From Saussurea involucrata (lineage: Eukaryota > Streptophyta > Magnoliopsida > Asterales > Asteraceae), in the NCBI GenBank assembly GCA_033807775.1, contig CM066314.1:38678001-38742000 (forward strand): a DNA stretch of 64,000 bases, read 5' to 3'. The position numbers were made by a program, and so were the translations under genes. Each line of letters begins with the position of its first letter. Positions within the stretch are counted from its first letter, which is position 1. Positions 43,001-54,188 of the stretch are shown here, piece by piece. The notes beneath the pieces were generated by a model that saw nothing but the letters and a program-made list of their open reading frames with translations, ran no database searches and was not told where the DNA came from.

Positions 43001-44980
43001 AAAGATTTTAATCAGGATTCTCCACAAAAATATGATTTGTTATTACATAGTTTTTCTTTTACATATTGTTGGGTTTGTTGTTATCCTACGACAATTGTTT
43101 TTATGTTTAAATCAGATACATTTAAATAGACTTTTGATATTTTGTGATTACATGATCAAATAGCTTCTTTTTTTCATATTTAAGCTCTATTGACATTTAT
43201 ACATGATTGGTAATTGTGTTAAATTTTGACTACTTCAAAAAAATCTATTGATATTGTCAAAATTTTGACAATTTATGATGTCTATGAGTTCATCCTCAAA
43301 AAATTCATCAAAACTCTTTTCACGATCAATTGTCGTTTATTTATAAGCTTTAATAAAATAGTTTTACATTTTATTTTTTCATAGATGATATTGAATTTTG
43401 AGAGAATTTGAAATATTATTTACTATTTTCTTCAACTTATGAATTAATTTAAATTGAAAATATATCATTGATGAATATACTTTTCATTTTTTAAACTCAA
43501 CACATTGATTACTAATTTTTTTAATTTACAAAATAAATATGAATAAAAAAATTTATTGTTTTTTTATTAACTTAACGTGTAACGTTTATTTACCCTTATT
43601 TTTAATTTACAGCGATCGGTAAAAACTATTATTAATTTATATGAGTATATTTATTTACAGTATAATTTGTTATTTTAACAATCAATATAATAAAAAATAG
43701 CTTTATTTACCATTCATATTTTATTTAGACAACAATCAATATATAAATATATTATTATAAGGTAAAAGAATATTTATTGGCATTCTAAAAATGTTTTGAT
43801 GATTGTTTTTATTCTTATCCAATTTTTAGTTTTTTAAATCTATATATCTCATTAATTGATTAAAATTTTTATGTATGTTGTGATTATTATAATATAATTA
43901 TATCTCATTAATTGATCTTAGGGTATCCACAATGGTAAATAAAATGAATGACTTGAGGATAATAAAAAAATATAAAAATTAATTTGGTCCCACCATATTT
44001 AACTCTCTCTTTCCTCTTGCCTCTCACAAACAAATTTCCAAAGACTTGAGGATAACCAAGTCTTTGATAAGTAAACTCATCCTCAAGTCTTCACTCCAAT
44101 GGTCAACCCTTCTTCAAGTTATTCTTCAAGTCTTCATCAAATGACCATTGGAGATGCTCTTACCTTTCATATTCTTCTTTTATTTATTATGAATCAATAT
44201 ACATAAATGAAATACTTATGACAATTTAATACTTTAAATTAATATATATGATAAAATAATTGATGGAAATGTTGAATCATTTTTATATTTTTTCCTCTTA
44301 TTTTTATTTATTTTTATTCTAAACTCAACACGTTAATTTCTAAAGCTTTTCAATTTCATATTTTATTACATAACAATCAATATCATTTTTTTAAACTTTT
44401 ATTATACTTTATTTCAATGACAATCAATATAATCAAAACTATTAGTATTGTGATAAAACATATTCTGAATTATTTTTCCATTAATTGGAGAAACTTATCA
44501 TTAAATCAAAAAAATTTGTTGATAATAGTATATTAAGCAAAGTTAAACCCCAAGTTTAATGAGATAATATTTTTGTTAGAAAATATATAATTAAGTTTAG
44601 ATTAAATCAGGTCAATCATTCATTTATACCATTAATTACAAAAAACCTATCATGTAGGTGTACGTGTGTGTGTATATATATATATATATATTAAAATTCC
44701 ACTTACTAAATTGTAATGATTTCTACAAATAATTTGTATAATGTTTGTTGATTATCATATTTAACAATCAACATTTATCATATGAAAAATCTTCATATTA
44801 CTACCCAAGTTATTCACACGACCACGCAACGCACGGTTGCAACACTAGTTGATAATTAATAATGAAATACATACCAGGATCTCTAACTGTTCCATGAACA
44901 AAGTAACCTTTAGCCAACAATTTCTTGACTACCCATGAAGCAACATAGCCTCCTGCACCTGTTACACATACAATCTCCAT
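40049..44980 (-). CDS. Cinnamoyl-CoA reductase-like NAD(P)-dependent reductase, four exons
   Basis: Exons on the minus strand are 44875-44980, 41200-41372, 40278-40840 and 40049-40181. The lengths (106, 173, 563, 133) join in frame to 324 codons plus stop, the normal size for this family. The Rossmann fold starts at residue 5 with VTGAGGYVASWVVKKLL, and RDPADEKKN marks the NADP-binding turn. Ser at about 123-124, Tyr158 and Lys162 (WYSAAK) form the catalytic set of the extended short-chain dehydrogenases. True cinnamoyl-CoA reductases have NWYCYGK at this site, so this is better called CCR-like; it likely reduces a phenolic or aldehyde/ketone substrate in the cytosol, unproven. Introns 1 and 3 are GT-AG, but intron 2 begins with GC (CAG|GCAAAT). 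Intron 1 is 3.5 kb, mostly a MITE and a Helitron. Confidence 0.9.
40990..41179 (+). mobile_element. tRNA-derived SINE in intron 2 of the reductase gene
   Basis: It has an A-box-like TGGCGTAGTGGTTAAG (from about 41002), a B-box GGTTCGAATTC (41056-41066) and an A-run tail (41170-41177). Flanking AAAGTT-type words are only a rough target duplication. It lies about 20 bp from the GC splice donor and is antisense to the gene. Confidence 0.8.
41567..42227. mobile_element. Tourist-like (PIF/Harbinger) element in intron 1
   Basis: TTA duplications (41564-41566 and 42228-42230) flank inverted ends GGTGGTGTTTGGTTTG and, reversed from the right, GGTGGCGTTTGATTTA. The 661-bp body is AT-rich with no ORF. 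Confidence 0.8.
42546..43290. repeat. Diverged direct duplication inside the Helitron
   Basis: About 42546-42910 and 42932-43290 align over most of their length, for example around AAATCCTACAAAT, ATGAAGAA and TTTGATATTTTGTGA. It is non-coding. Confidence 0.7.
43921..44159. mobile_element. Tourist-like MITE inside the Helitron
   Basis: It is 239 bp flanked by TTA (43918-43920 and 44160-44162). Inverted ends are GGGTATCCACAATGGT and, reversed, GAGCATCTCCAATGGT. Inner CTTGAGGA/TCCTCAAG words are also inverted. Confidence 0.82.
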
Positions 44981-45050
44981 CTCTCTCTACCTTTCTTTTA
45001 TAACACACACTACAATGTTATTAAAGCTTGGAATGATTGATTTGAAACTT

Positions 45051-45064
45051 GGACTATATTTAAA
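45051..45064 (-). promoter_or_regulatory. Candidate TATA box of the reductase gene
   Basis: The minus strand reads TTTAAATATAG about 72-84 nt upstream of the ATG at 44980, a usual plant spacing. The foldback element begins immediately upstream at 45065, so everything further 5' is transposon sequence. Confidence 0.5.
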
Positions 45065-45757
45065 GGGTGTTGCTATGCCTACCCCTGCCAAATTGTATAC
45101 TCCCTACAACCCCCTTACAATATTGTCTCCTCTCACAAACCAAACTTTAATTTATAATTTATAATTTATACCTCTAAAATTATTTATTTAATTTATTTTA
45201 TACCTTTTACTTTTCTAATTTTCATTTTACGCCTTCTCATATTAACACGTATAATCGTATATCAGCTAAAATACGTTAAAAAAATATGTTTTAATTTTAA
45301 CAAATTACACCATTATAATCGTCTCTTCGATACGTTCGAAATGAGCCCAAGATTGAATATTTTTTGATTTTATTATTTTATTATATATCATATATACTAC
45401 ATAAAAATATTTTTTATATTTAAAATTCATACTCTTGTAGTTAAATATTTAATTTATGATACATCTCTAACTTTTTCAATTTTTGTTTTACACTCTTATT
45501 ACATTAAACATAATAATCATAAGTTAACTAAAATATCTTAAAAAATACGTTTTAACATATCACATTAAAGGGTATTTGGGATTGCTTATTTAAAACAACT
45601 TATGCTTATTTTTAAAAATGTTTATCAACTTATGTCGTGCTAATAACGAGTTGGGCGTAAAAATACGTTTAATCTTGTGAAGTATTTTCTCTCTAAAAAA
45701 ATACGTTTTAACATATCACATTAACATACATAATTACGTAAAAATACGTTAAGGAAT

Positions 45758-45871
<114 letters not shown>

Positions 45872-46096
45872 ACGTTATTCGTTTAATAATTTGATTTAAA
45901 ATAAAGTAAAGTTATTGACTCGAATTTTAAGTTTAGGTTTTCGAATTGCTTCAGGTTCAGATTAGTCGGATTTCAGGTTAGTGTCTGTTAGAAATTAGAA
46001 AACATTTCGATGGGCCTAGAAATGGCTAAATAGGTCCAGCCCAACACGAGACATACTTGGAACCGAGAGTGATCGACTCGATACGGGACCGGTTAT

Positions 46097-46422
46097 TTTT
46101 TTTGAACGGCAATGCGACATCGAACCCACGAACGACTACCACGAACACACGCACACACACCGTCCCGGCGGTATCGGGCATCCAAGGGCAGCCCACTAAT
46201 CCGCCGCGTCCGCAGCCCAGCCTATGCTTGGGCCTATTCCCAACCACATTGGGCTGGGGCGATAGCCCAGTCTTCGACTGGACCACCTAAGGACGACCCA
46301 ACCAGAGGTTAGGCGAGTATCTCAGACATGCTTACCACGGGGTTCGAACCCTGGTAGTCAGGGATACCATCCACTGACCCCCCAGGGATGTTACCTTACC
46401 ACTGGGCTACACATGCTTTGAT
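46097..46422 (-). mobile_element. tRNA-derived SINE with perfect 17-bp target duplication
   Basis: GATACGGGACCGGTTAT flanks both sides (46080-46096 and 46423-46439). On the minus strand it has an A-box GTAGCCCAGTGGTAAGG, a B-box GGGTTCGAACCCC and an A-tail (T-run at 46097-46103). The body is 326 bp and much more GC-rich than its surroundings. Confidence 0.92.
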
Positions 46423-47642
46423 GATACGGGACCGGTTATGATGCGACGATTCTTAACTAGTTACGATTTTCATCACAAGGCTCGGCCCGGGACTGACTAT
46501 ATTTTTTATTTACAAATTTATTTTTTTAATGCATTTTGAAATTTATTTTTAAATGTATTTTGGGCTTATTTAGAAATCAAAAAATATTCAATATTGGGCT
46601 CAATTCGAAGGTATCGACGAGACGATTATAATGGCGTAACTTGTAAAAATTAAAAATATTTTTTATATTTACAATTCAAACCCTTATAGTTAATTATTTA
46701 ATTTATGGTACATCCCTTACCGTTCTAACTCATTAAGTTAAAAATTTATACAAAACTTTACTGTAATAGCTTTTAGGAGAGTTTTTTTTGTCTCATTTAT
46801 TTTTGTAACGCCAATGATTATAGAAAACTATTAAAAGCTATTACATCAATCGTATTTAAAAAAAGTTGGCTTTGTATTATTTAATAGATCATTATCATAA
46901 TTATATCAAGAGATCTTGTTAATCATAGTTCGCTAACGTTTTAGAACGAAATCTTAATATTTTTTAGTTTATGTATGTTGATATGATAAAGATGTAAAAT
47001 TAAAGTAAATGTACTTTAGTTTATGTATGTTGATATGATAAGGATGTAAATTTAAAGGAGAAGGGATATAAAGTAAATTAAATAACTAATTATAATTGAG
47101 AACCAAATGCATGGCTCCGCGATCACGGGTTAGATCGCGGGATCTTGGGGCATTTTTGCAAATCAGGAGAGGGATGAGGTATTTGTGTAAGTAAAAAATG
47201 AACTTGTGGCATTTAATTTAATTTTTGCAAAACTGTTGTAGATGCTGTGAGGACATAATGTGAGTGGTATGTATATGTGTACAAAATAAGAAGGTATCGA
47301 CGAATAACAATGTAAAAAAATAACGTATGACGTATGACGTATAATAATATAATTAAATCAAAAAATATTCAATATTAGGCTCATTTCGAAGGTATCGACG
47401 AGACGATTATAATGACGTAACCTGTTTAAATTAAAAAGTCTTTTTTTAACGTTAATATACGATTTTATGTGTTAATATAATAAAGATGTAAAATAAAAAA
47501 TAGAAAACTAAAATGTATAAAGTAAATTTATTAAATAAGTATAAGGGGTAAAATGTAACTTTAAAAAAAATTAAAAAACAAAGTGTGTGAGGGAAGGGGT
47601 ATACAAAAATGACAGGGGGTATACTTAAAAGCCCTGTTTAAA

Positions 47643-47915
47643 CAATCTTCATCCATTATCTCAAACAATCTAGAATAAAAGACAAAAGTTTAATTAGAAG
47701 AAAAAACAAAAAAAAACCAAAAACAGAAAAAAAAAAAAAAAAACAAAATATTATCTACAATCTCAATGGCACGATTTGATTGCAATCCCATATAAAACAA
47801 TTGAATGTCACATGTGATTATTTGATTGATTGATTTTAAATTTTTTAGGATAAAATTTATCTAAAAAGATGATTTTAATAAAATAATTAAAAAATAAAAA
47901 AATATATCAAAACCT
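47643..47915. other. AT-rich stretch with A-runs, no gene
   Basis: A-rich homopolymer runs (47690-47750) and AT-rich sequence only. Confidence 0.6.
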
Positions 47916-48047
47916 ATGGTTTTCAATTCTCTAAAAATAGAACTCAATATTGACACATTTTCATCACATCAATCTTTCTCTTCATTTCAATCCTCTCGTT
48001 ATCTTGCAAACTTCAAAAACATTTTAGTGTTTTTTCAATTATCTATT

Positions 48048-48443
48048 ATGGATCCAAACTTCTCAAATTTTCTTTCAGGTTCTCAACATCCTGATAACAC
48101 TCAGTATCACCCAAACACACAATATGAAAACTATGATTTTTTCACCTATAATAATCAAGTTCCTATCCCTGAAAATGCCCAAACACCGCAAAAGAGTTCA
48201 AAAGCCGATAAATGAAAAACCAAATAAGATATGGTGTTGATGTCAGCATGGATCTACGTTAGTGAAGAGTTCAGAAAGCCTAACGTAGCTGATTTAGCAA
48301 AACTACTCTACGTTGGAGATCAACGTGGATTCCCGGGTATGATAGGTAGTATTGACTGCATGCATTGGGAATGGAAAAGTTGTCCAAGTGCATGGGTTGG
48401 ACAATATGCTGGAAGAAATAATTTATGTATATCAAATATGTAA
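48048..48443 (+). pseudogene. PIF/Harbinger ORF1-transposase fusion remnant
   Basis: One frame, broken by stops at 48213-48215 and shortly after, starts with an ORF1 N-terminus (MDPNFSNFLSGSQ) and runs into the SANT start (VLMSAWIYVSE). It then jumps without transition into the DDE transposase segment (FRKPNVADLAKLL ... GFPGMIGSIDCMHWEWKSCP), which holds one catalytic Asp in SIDCMHW. Such a joint is expected from an internal deletion between the two genes of a PIF element. A diverged second copy of the 5' leader and N-terminus lies at about 48870-49045. Confidence 0.8.
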
Positions 48444-48869
48444 TTTTGTACTTATTTTTGTTACTTGTTTTGTTTAATTTCAATTGTATGGTAAGTTTTT
48501 ATAATAATAATTACGTTTTATTTAACTAGTTGTGGTTCGTTTAATCTATTTTTTATAATTCACATTAAAAAAAATTATATATGAAAAAGTTCAATATATA
48601 ATTTTTATAATAAAAGTGAGATTAATTTGGAGTTTAAAATTGTGCAAATGGACAAAGATGGATTCGTTGAAATTGTGAATGTGGACCGTGTAAAGACAAG
48701 TAACAATCTGAAGCGAATGGGATGACATGATGGACAGGCTGGAATTTTGGCCTCTCTTTTCTCCTTTTCTAACCACGAGGCATTTTACAACTGGTGGGGT
48801 TTAAATTTTTTACAATAAAAACCTTACTAGATTACAAAATATTTTAAAAAATATAAAAAAACATACCAA

Positions 48870-49045
48870 AAACTTTCTATTTTTCAATTTTCCATCAAAT
48901 AAAAAAATCAATGACATATTTTCACGTCAATCTCTCATTTCTTATAAATTAAAAAAAATTCTAGTTTTTTCAAATTAATGCTATGAATCTAAATTTCTCA
49001 AATGATAACTCTAAAAAGTTATCCAAACACAAAATATGAAAACTC
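48870..49045 (+). pseudogene. Second, shorter PIF ORF1 5' remnant
   Basis: It aligns with 47905-48135 (leader with TTTTCACGTCAATCTCTC, ATG-ATCTAAATTTCTCAAA, CCAAACACAAAATATGAAAAC) but is full of small deletions. It suggests a tandem or dispersed copy of the same deletion derivative. Confidence 0.65.
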
Positions 49046-49384
49046 TTAGTGATTTCAAGTCTTCAATGCTGATTAGATATGCAATGGTCTGTATATGCGT
49101 TGTACCATGTATCATTACTTATAAAAACATTCAAATAATCTTCATATAACACAAACATTCACTAATAGTCTAATACAAGCGACAATTAAGGAGCGAGAAT
49201 GGACCATGAAGAGTGGAGGTGTAGGCGAGTTATCAACGTTATTACGGATAGCGAATAAATTCAATCAAGTTCTATATATCAGTTTGTATTACAATCTAAC
49301 AAAATATAAAACAAGATAATTTAAAATTTTATAAATCAAAATATGTTGTATTATTCATTAAACTTTAATTAATAAATATTTAAA

Positions 49385-49570
49385 AAAACAAGTAGGTACG
49401 GTACGGTATTACCGTGGTACACGACTTATAATACCACGTACCAACCAAGTTTAAATAGTTGGTACGGTATATCAACCAATTAGGTCGGTACCAACTAAAT
49501 TGGTACCAATTAAATTGGTACGGTTGGTACGAGAATTGGTTGGTTTGTCTCGGTACAAAATTGACACCCC
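49385..49570. repeat. GGTACGGT / TTGGTACC-rich low-complexity stretch
   Basis: Many overlapping GGTAC words in both orientations. It has no coding potential and is probably the end of an unidentified transposon. Confidence 0.6.
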
Positions 49571-49668
49571 TAACTTCAATACTGATTAGATATGCAATGG
49601 TCTGTTTAAAATATTTTTTATACTTAAAATTAAAATACGTATATATATATATATATATATAGATGTGG

Positions 49669-49914
49669 GTTCAAACAAGAACGCTAACAATTTACGAGAA
49701 CACGAGAACGGCCGTCCATGTATATAATCACATGTGATTCACGTACAAAATCATATGTGATTAAAATTCTGGACACACGCGGCCTGGGACGCGACTTGCA
49801 AGTCGCGTGGCTAGTCGCGTAATCACATGTGATTTTGTACGTGGATCACATGTGATTTTGTACATAGACGGCCGTTCTTGTGTTCTCGTAAATAGTTAGC
49901 GTTCTCGTTTGAAC
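49669..49914. mobile_element. MITE with about 48-bp terminal inverted repeats and a CG-rich palindromic core
   Basis: The left end GTTCAAACAAGAACGCTAAC and the reversed right end GTTCAAACGAGAACGCTAAC continue as inverted repeats through ACGAGAACAC to GGCCGTC with four mismatches. Inside are inverted ATCACATGTGAT words and the core ACGCGACTTGCAAGTCGCG (49789-49807). AT runs flank both ends, so the duplication (probably TA) cannot be fixed. The superfamily is not assigned. Confidence 0.82.
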
Positions 49915-50147
49915 ATTTCTCTCTCTATATATATATAATTAAACATATAACTTTACAAAATAATATTTTAAATTAAATTGAATTGGAAAAGATTGTGATT
50001 GAATGATAAAAGAAATGAGGTTGAGTTAGAGTTGAAGATTATGTAAGTAGATAAAAAAGAGTAATATTTTAATTAAAATTAAGTCGTAATGAATTGTGAA
50101 TAAAGATGGTATTAGAAAGCTTTTACATATAGATTTTTTTTATATAA

Positions 50148-50460
50148 GGCATTGTTTGGCAAAAAAAAAACTAGCTTATAAGCTAGCTTATTTTTTGGTA
50201 CATGTTTGGATTGACCATAAATTAGCTTTTTGAAAAGCTACTTGGAGTAGCTTATGAGTAGCTTTTTGTAAATATTTCAATTATGCCCTCATTAATATTA
50301 ATTATTATTTATTAACTATTATTTTAATGTCTTTTTTGGTCATTTAAATGCTTATGAGCTATTTTTTGTTAAACGTGACTTTTTCATCAGCTAGCTTATC
50401 AGTCAACAGCTAGCTTATAAGTCATAAGCTAGCTTATCAGCTAGTTTGCCAAACATAGCC
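50148..50460. mobile_element. MITE with GGC(A/T)xTGTTTGGCAAA ends
   Basis: The left end GGCATTGTTTGGCAAA pairs with the reversed right end GGCTATGTTTGGCAAA. Inner CTAGCTTATAAGCTAGCTTA words form further palindromes. The 313-bp body has no ORF. Duplication bases (TAA/TTA) are not clean. Confidence 0.72.
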
Positions 50461-51052
50461 TTAAGTAACACGAATAGAGTAACAATTATTATTCTTTTCC
50501 TTACATTAATTTATGAGTGAACTGTGGATTTGGTCCTTGTGGTTTTGTGTTTTCTTTGACTATGGTCCTTATAGATATAGTCCTTGTGGTATGCAATATA
50601 CTGTGGTTAGGGTCCTTCAACACTAACATCTTTAAGTTTGAAAGATTAAAGACATCATGTGCTTTGCAAATGATGGGTATAATTGTCAATTTACTTTTTT
50701 CATTTCAATTAACCTATACGTTTTATAAATTGTAGATTTGGTCCTATGCATCACTCATCTTCTTTAAAACCCATCTATCATCTCTCTTAATTATCCTATC
50801 CTAACAAAAAATTTCGTAACTTTAATATAAAATGATAATACATTCAATTTCATCAAAACCTTATATAAAATAATAGTACATTCAATTCCATTATTATTTT
50901 AATATAAAGTAATAATAATACATTTAATTTGGTTAGAAGAATTTCTATTTTTTAGATATTTTAATCATAAATGAATTGTTACTATTGCAAGTGGGAGCTT
51001 AGTCCCATGGTAGCATCAACAAAGAATTAATCATCTATAGTATGGTTAACTA
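50461..51052. other. AT-rich sequence without a gene
   Basis: It contains duplicated TTTGGTCCTTGTGG/TTTGGTCCTATG words near 50528 and 50736 that probably mark an old transposon. Nothing else is recognised. Confidence 0.5.
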
Positions 51053-52946
51053 AGTGGCTTTCATCATCCAGATGAGACTCACACTCCTATTACGTCGATT
51101 ACCATAAATTACTACAGTCCCCTTATCCGGTTTCTTCACCCGAATCAACTTCTTATTACACACAATATCTGAACTATTCGGGGCTAACCAATCCATACCT
51201 AAAACTACATCAAACTCTCCCAACGCCATTGGATACAACCGCATGGGTACAGACTCCATTCTATGTCTATGACACAATCTTCCACCACACTCCTAACTAG
51301 CACCCGATTTTCATCCGCATTCTCCACTTCTAATACCCGCTCTAACCGCTTAGGTCTCACTCCCAAGAAATTCACAAAATCATGGGATATGAGGGAGTGG
51401 TTTGCTCCAGAATCAAACAACACCTTTGCACATAGAGAGTTCACCAAAAACGTACTTGTTACTACATCTGGAGTCCCTTCTGCCTCCGTTGCTGTCATGT
51501 TGAACGCATGCCCCTTCGGACGTGCCAGTTCCTTTCTTTTCTCCTCCCCTATATTCACGGCTCCGCCTCCAGTCTGTGCTGACCCTTCTTTCTTAAGTCG
51601 TGGACAGTCAACCCGCATGTGGTCAGGTAACCCACACTGATAGCATGATCTCTTGCTTGGGAAATCCCTTGACATGTGACCTGGTAGCCCACACTGGAAA
51701 CATGACCTCGACTCCACCGCACATTCCCCTCAATGCACCCTTCGGCATTTTCGCATGGCTTAAACCCTATTCCCTGGTTCCCACGTTGCTCTGGCCTAAA
51801 GGTCTTCCCTTTTCTGGCATCACTCCCTGGTCCATCTCACTTCCTCTTGTCCCCAACTCTCTCAGTCACATGGCGGTTCTTTTCTTTTTTCGTCAATTCG
51901 GATGCATTGATAGCCGCTTGAAATATGGTAGGATTTCTCGTTGAATCTAGCTCTCTTATACTGCTTTTCAGTCCGTACAGATACCGCTCCACTCGCCGCT
52001 CCTCAGTCGGCACATGTATTTCAGAAAAGCGCGACTTTTCGATGAACTTTGAGGTATACTCCCTAACTATCATCTCACCCTGTGCCAACCCCAAGAATTC
52101 CTCTTCCAGTTTCTTTATTGCCGCCAATAGGAAAAAATGTGCTCAAAATTTATCCACAAATGTCTCCCAAGGCATTGCTTTTGCCGATGACGACCCCTTA
52201 CCTCCGGTCTCAGCATCCCACCAGTACACTGCATCGGACTTTAACATAGACAGCGCAAACATTACTCGAACCCTATCGGCACACTTGCAAGTATCAAACG
52301 CCAATTCCATCTCCTTTACCCATTTCATTTCTATCACTGGATCACACTCTCCCTTGAACGTAGGAGGTTTACACGAAGCGAACGCCTTGTAGTTGCATCC
52401 TTTAGCTGCAGACTCATTCACCACTAGCTGAGTCGACTGGGAGTGATCCCCAGTACCAGTTACCAACGGGCTTGACAACTCCACACTTTCTTTGTTTTCG
52501 CTTGCCTCTATGCTTCCAGATGCCGACTGATCCTACTTGGCAAGGAGAGCTTGCAGAGTCTGTTGAATCTTACCCAGCTCAGTAGCCAGGTTCTCCCGAA
52601 TCACAAACGTAGATCTGCGGCCCCGACCGCGTCCCCTCGGCTGGTTGCGTACCCTTATGGTAGCCGAACTCTCCTGTTGAGATATTTCCTGAACAACCGG
52701 AATCTCCACACTCCTTGCCCTACCGCTCACTCGTGTTGTCCTTCGGATTGGGTTTCCCTTATTGGTTTCGTCTACTTGGGTGGTGGCCCGGCGGGGCGTT
52801 CTTCCTCGTCCTTTACTGCGACCCCTACCCCTTCCCCGAGTGGCCGCCTGCCTTGGGATCTCCTGCGGTCCGTTAGCGAGGACCTCCTCATTCTGAACTC
52901 TACCATCAGCAGCTACAAACCTGCTCCTTAATGTTCTCCCAGCCAT
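51053..52946 (-). pseudogene. Truncated Gypsy gag-protease remnant
   Basis: On the minus strand the ATG at 52946 opens MAGRTLRSRF, an Arg/Gly-rich basic N-terminus (RGRGRGR repeats). The gag core follows (CKPPTFKGECDP, MLKSDAVYWWDAE), with a stop at 52533-52535 before it and a Trp-to-stop at 52143-52145 inside it. A further stop lies at 51837 and a frameshift near 51740. Two zinc knuckles (CFQCGLPGHMSRDF with the last Cys lost to Phe, and CYQCGLPDHMRVDC), the protease FDSGANHSLIS and FDVVLGMDWL follow. It breaks off near 51053, before RT. It is similar in layout to the Tekay gag-protease at 22944-31900 but a different family member. Confidence 0.85.
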
Positions 52947-53283
52947 GACGACAACTGAAAGAATTTCACAAGTAACAAACATGTTGGTGCAAGTGTACCA
53001 CATCTCTATATATTTATATATATTTATTTTGATGATTACAAACACACCGTATTATTGTTTATCTAACAATCCTATCCAAGTGTACAGTTCTTGAAGAACA
53101 CGAAGATCTTATCTGAAGAGTTCAAGACGGAAGATTTACGTTGTCATTAGTGTTTATAATTTATAATGATAAACACCCTAAAATAATATACCACTTGGAT
53201 ATTTCTAAAAACCATAATTGATTTTAAATAAATAAAGTTTTTTTTTTTAGAAGATCTAGCAAGATTTTGCTTTTTCTGACGCA

Positions 53284-53540
53284 GGTATACCGCGAGGTTC
53301 AGCAGGTATACCGCGGCGGCTTGATGTTACCTCTGATTGATTGGTCGTACTTTTTTCTGACGCAGGTATACCGCGGTGTTTAGCAGGTATACCGCGGGTA
53401 CAGTTGGGCGGTATACCACGATGTTTAGCCGGTATACCGCGGGTACAAGTTTACGTTTGTTTTGCAGGGTTGACTTTCTCTTCTGACAGTGTACTTTTTA
53501 CTGCACGGTATACCGCGTGCATTTGGCGGTATACCGCGAA
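53284..53540. repeat. GGTATACCGCG array in Copia-3 U3
   Basis: GGTATACC is itself a palindrome and is often followed by CGCGG or CGCGA. About nine copies occur at uneven spacing of 17-60 nt. The 3' LTR copy is at 56441-56697; one word there reads ACCGCG where the 5' LTR has ACCACG. Confidence 0.92.
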
Positions 53541-53565
53541 TGCATGTATCCGTTGGAAGAGCTGC

Positions 53566-53573
53566 TATATAAA
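53566..53573 (+). promoter_or_regulatory. Copia-3 LTR TATA box
   Basis: TATATAAATG lies just downstream of the motif array, and an A/C-rich leader with CAACACCATCAC follows. The 3' LTR copy is near 56722. Confidence 0.7.
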
Positions 53574-54127
53574 TGCATGCGATGGTGGAGAAGAAAAGAC
53601 AGACAATACAGATACAACCAACACCATCACTGCTCATCTGATCTCTCTCATTTAATATATATATTTTATAAAACCTTTTTTTATAAAATATCCAAGTGTG
53701 AGATATTATACAAGAGTGATTACCCATTGTGAGTTATACTCCTCTTGTAAGTATTTGAATAACGGGTGTGTGATCCTGTACATCTCAATAAGCTGAGGCT
53801 TAGAGAACCGTTTACTTTGCTCTGTATTTGGTTTGTATTCTACCGTAAAGAATACATTTATTGGATCGTGTCGAGAAGTGTCTCGGCTGCTGGTTTATCA
53901 CAGTTGGTGGTAAATCAGTAAATCTCCGTGTCAAGTATCTCTATCCTTTATCTCTTTATTTATTCCGCTGTGCATTTTAATTATATCTGTTTATATAATT
54001 GTTGTATATTTATTATTTGTATACTCTGATTTATTTATACTGTTTCTGTACTGTATTTATTTATAAAAGATTTTTTGAAAGTAAAAGATTTAAATACAAC
54101 CTTACCCCCCCTAGGTTGTCTAACATT

Positions 54128-54139
54128 TGGTATCAGAGC
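54128..54139 (+). other. Copia-3 primer binding site (initiator tRNA-Met)
   Basis: TGGTATCAGAGC lies two bases after the LTR. Confidence 0.95.
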
Positions 54140-54188
54140 AGGGCTTTCAAAAATCGTCTATTTAATTTTTTAAAATCCGTTTTTGTTA

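Larger units (their letters stand above)
42276..44848 (+). mobile_element. Non-autonomous Helitron in intron 1
   Basis: The left end is A|TCTATAGCTATATATA. The right end is CTAG|T, preceded by a short hairpin GCAAC-GCACG-GTTGC (44826-44840) four bases before CTAG. Insertion between A and T with TC/CTAG ends and a 3' hairpin is the Helitron signature. The body is AT-rich, has no Rep/helicase and contains a tandem duplication and a later MITE. Confidence 0.72.
52982..54125 (+). repeat. Copia-3 5' LTR
   Basis: It starts TGTTGGTGCAAG and ends GTTGTCTAACA. U3 carries nine or so GGTATACCGCG words (53284-53540) directly upstream of the TATA box. Confidence 0.95.

Noticed and set aside
46097..46422. 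tRNA-like A and B boxes that could be a tRNA gene.
   Set aside because: The 17-bp duplication, A-tail and 326-bp length show a SINE; no cloverleaf continues past the B-box.
53341..53727. Identical small frames in both Copia-3 LTRs.
   Set aside because: They are created by the GGTATACCGCG array and repeated because the LTRs are repeated; there is no start context or domain.
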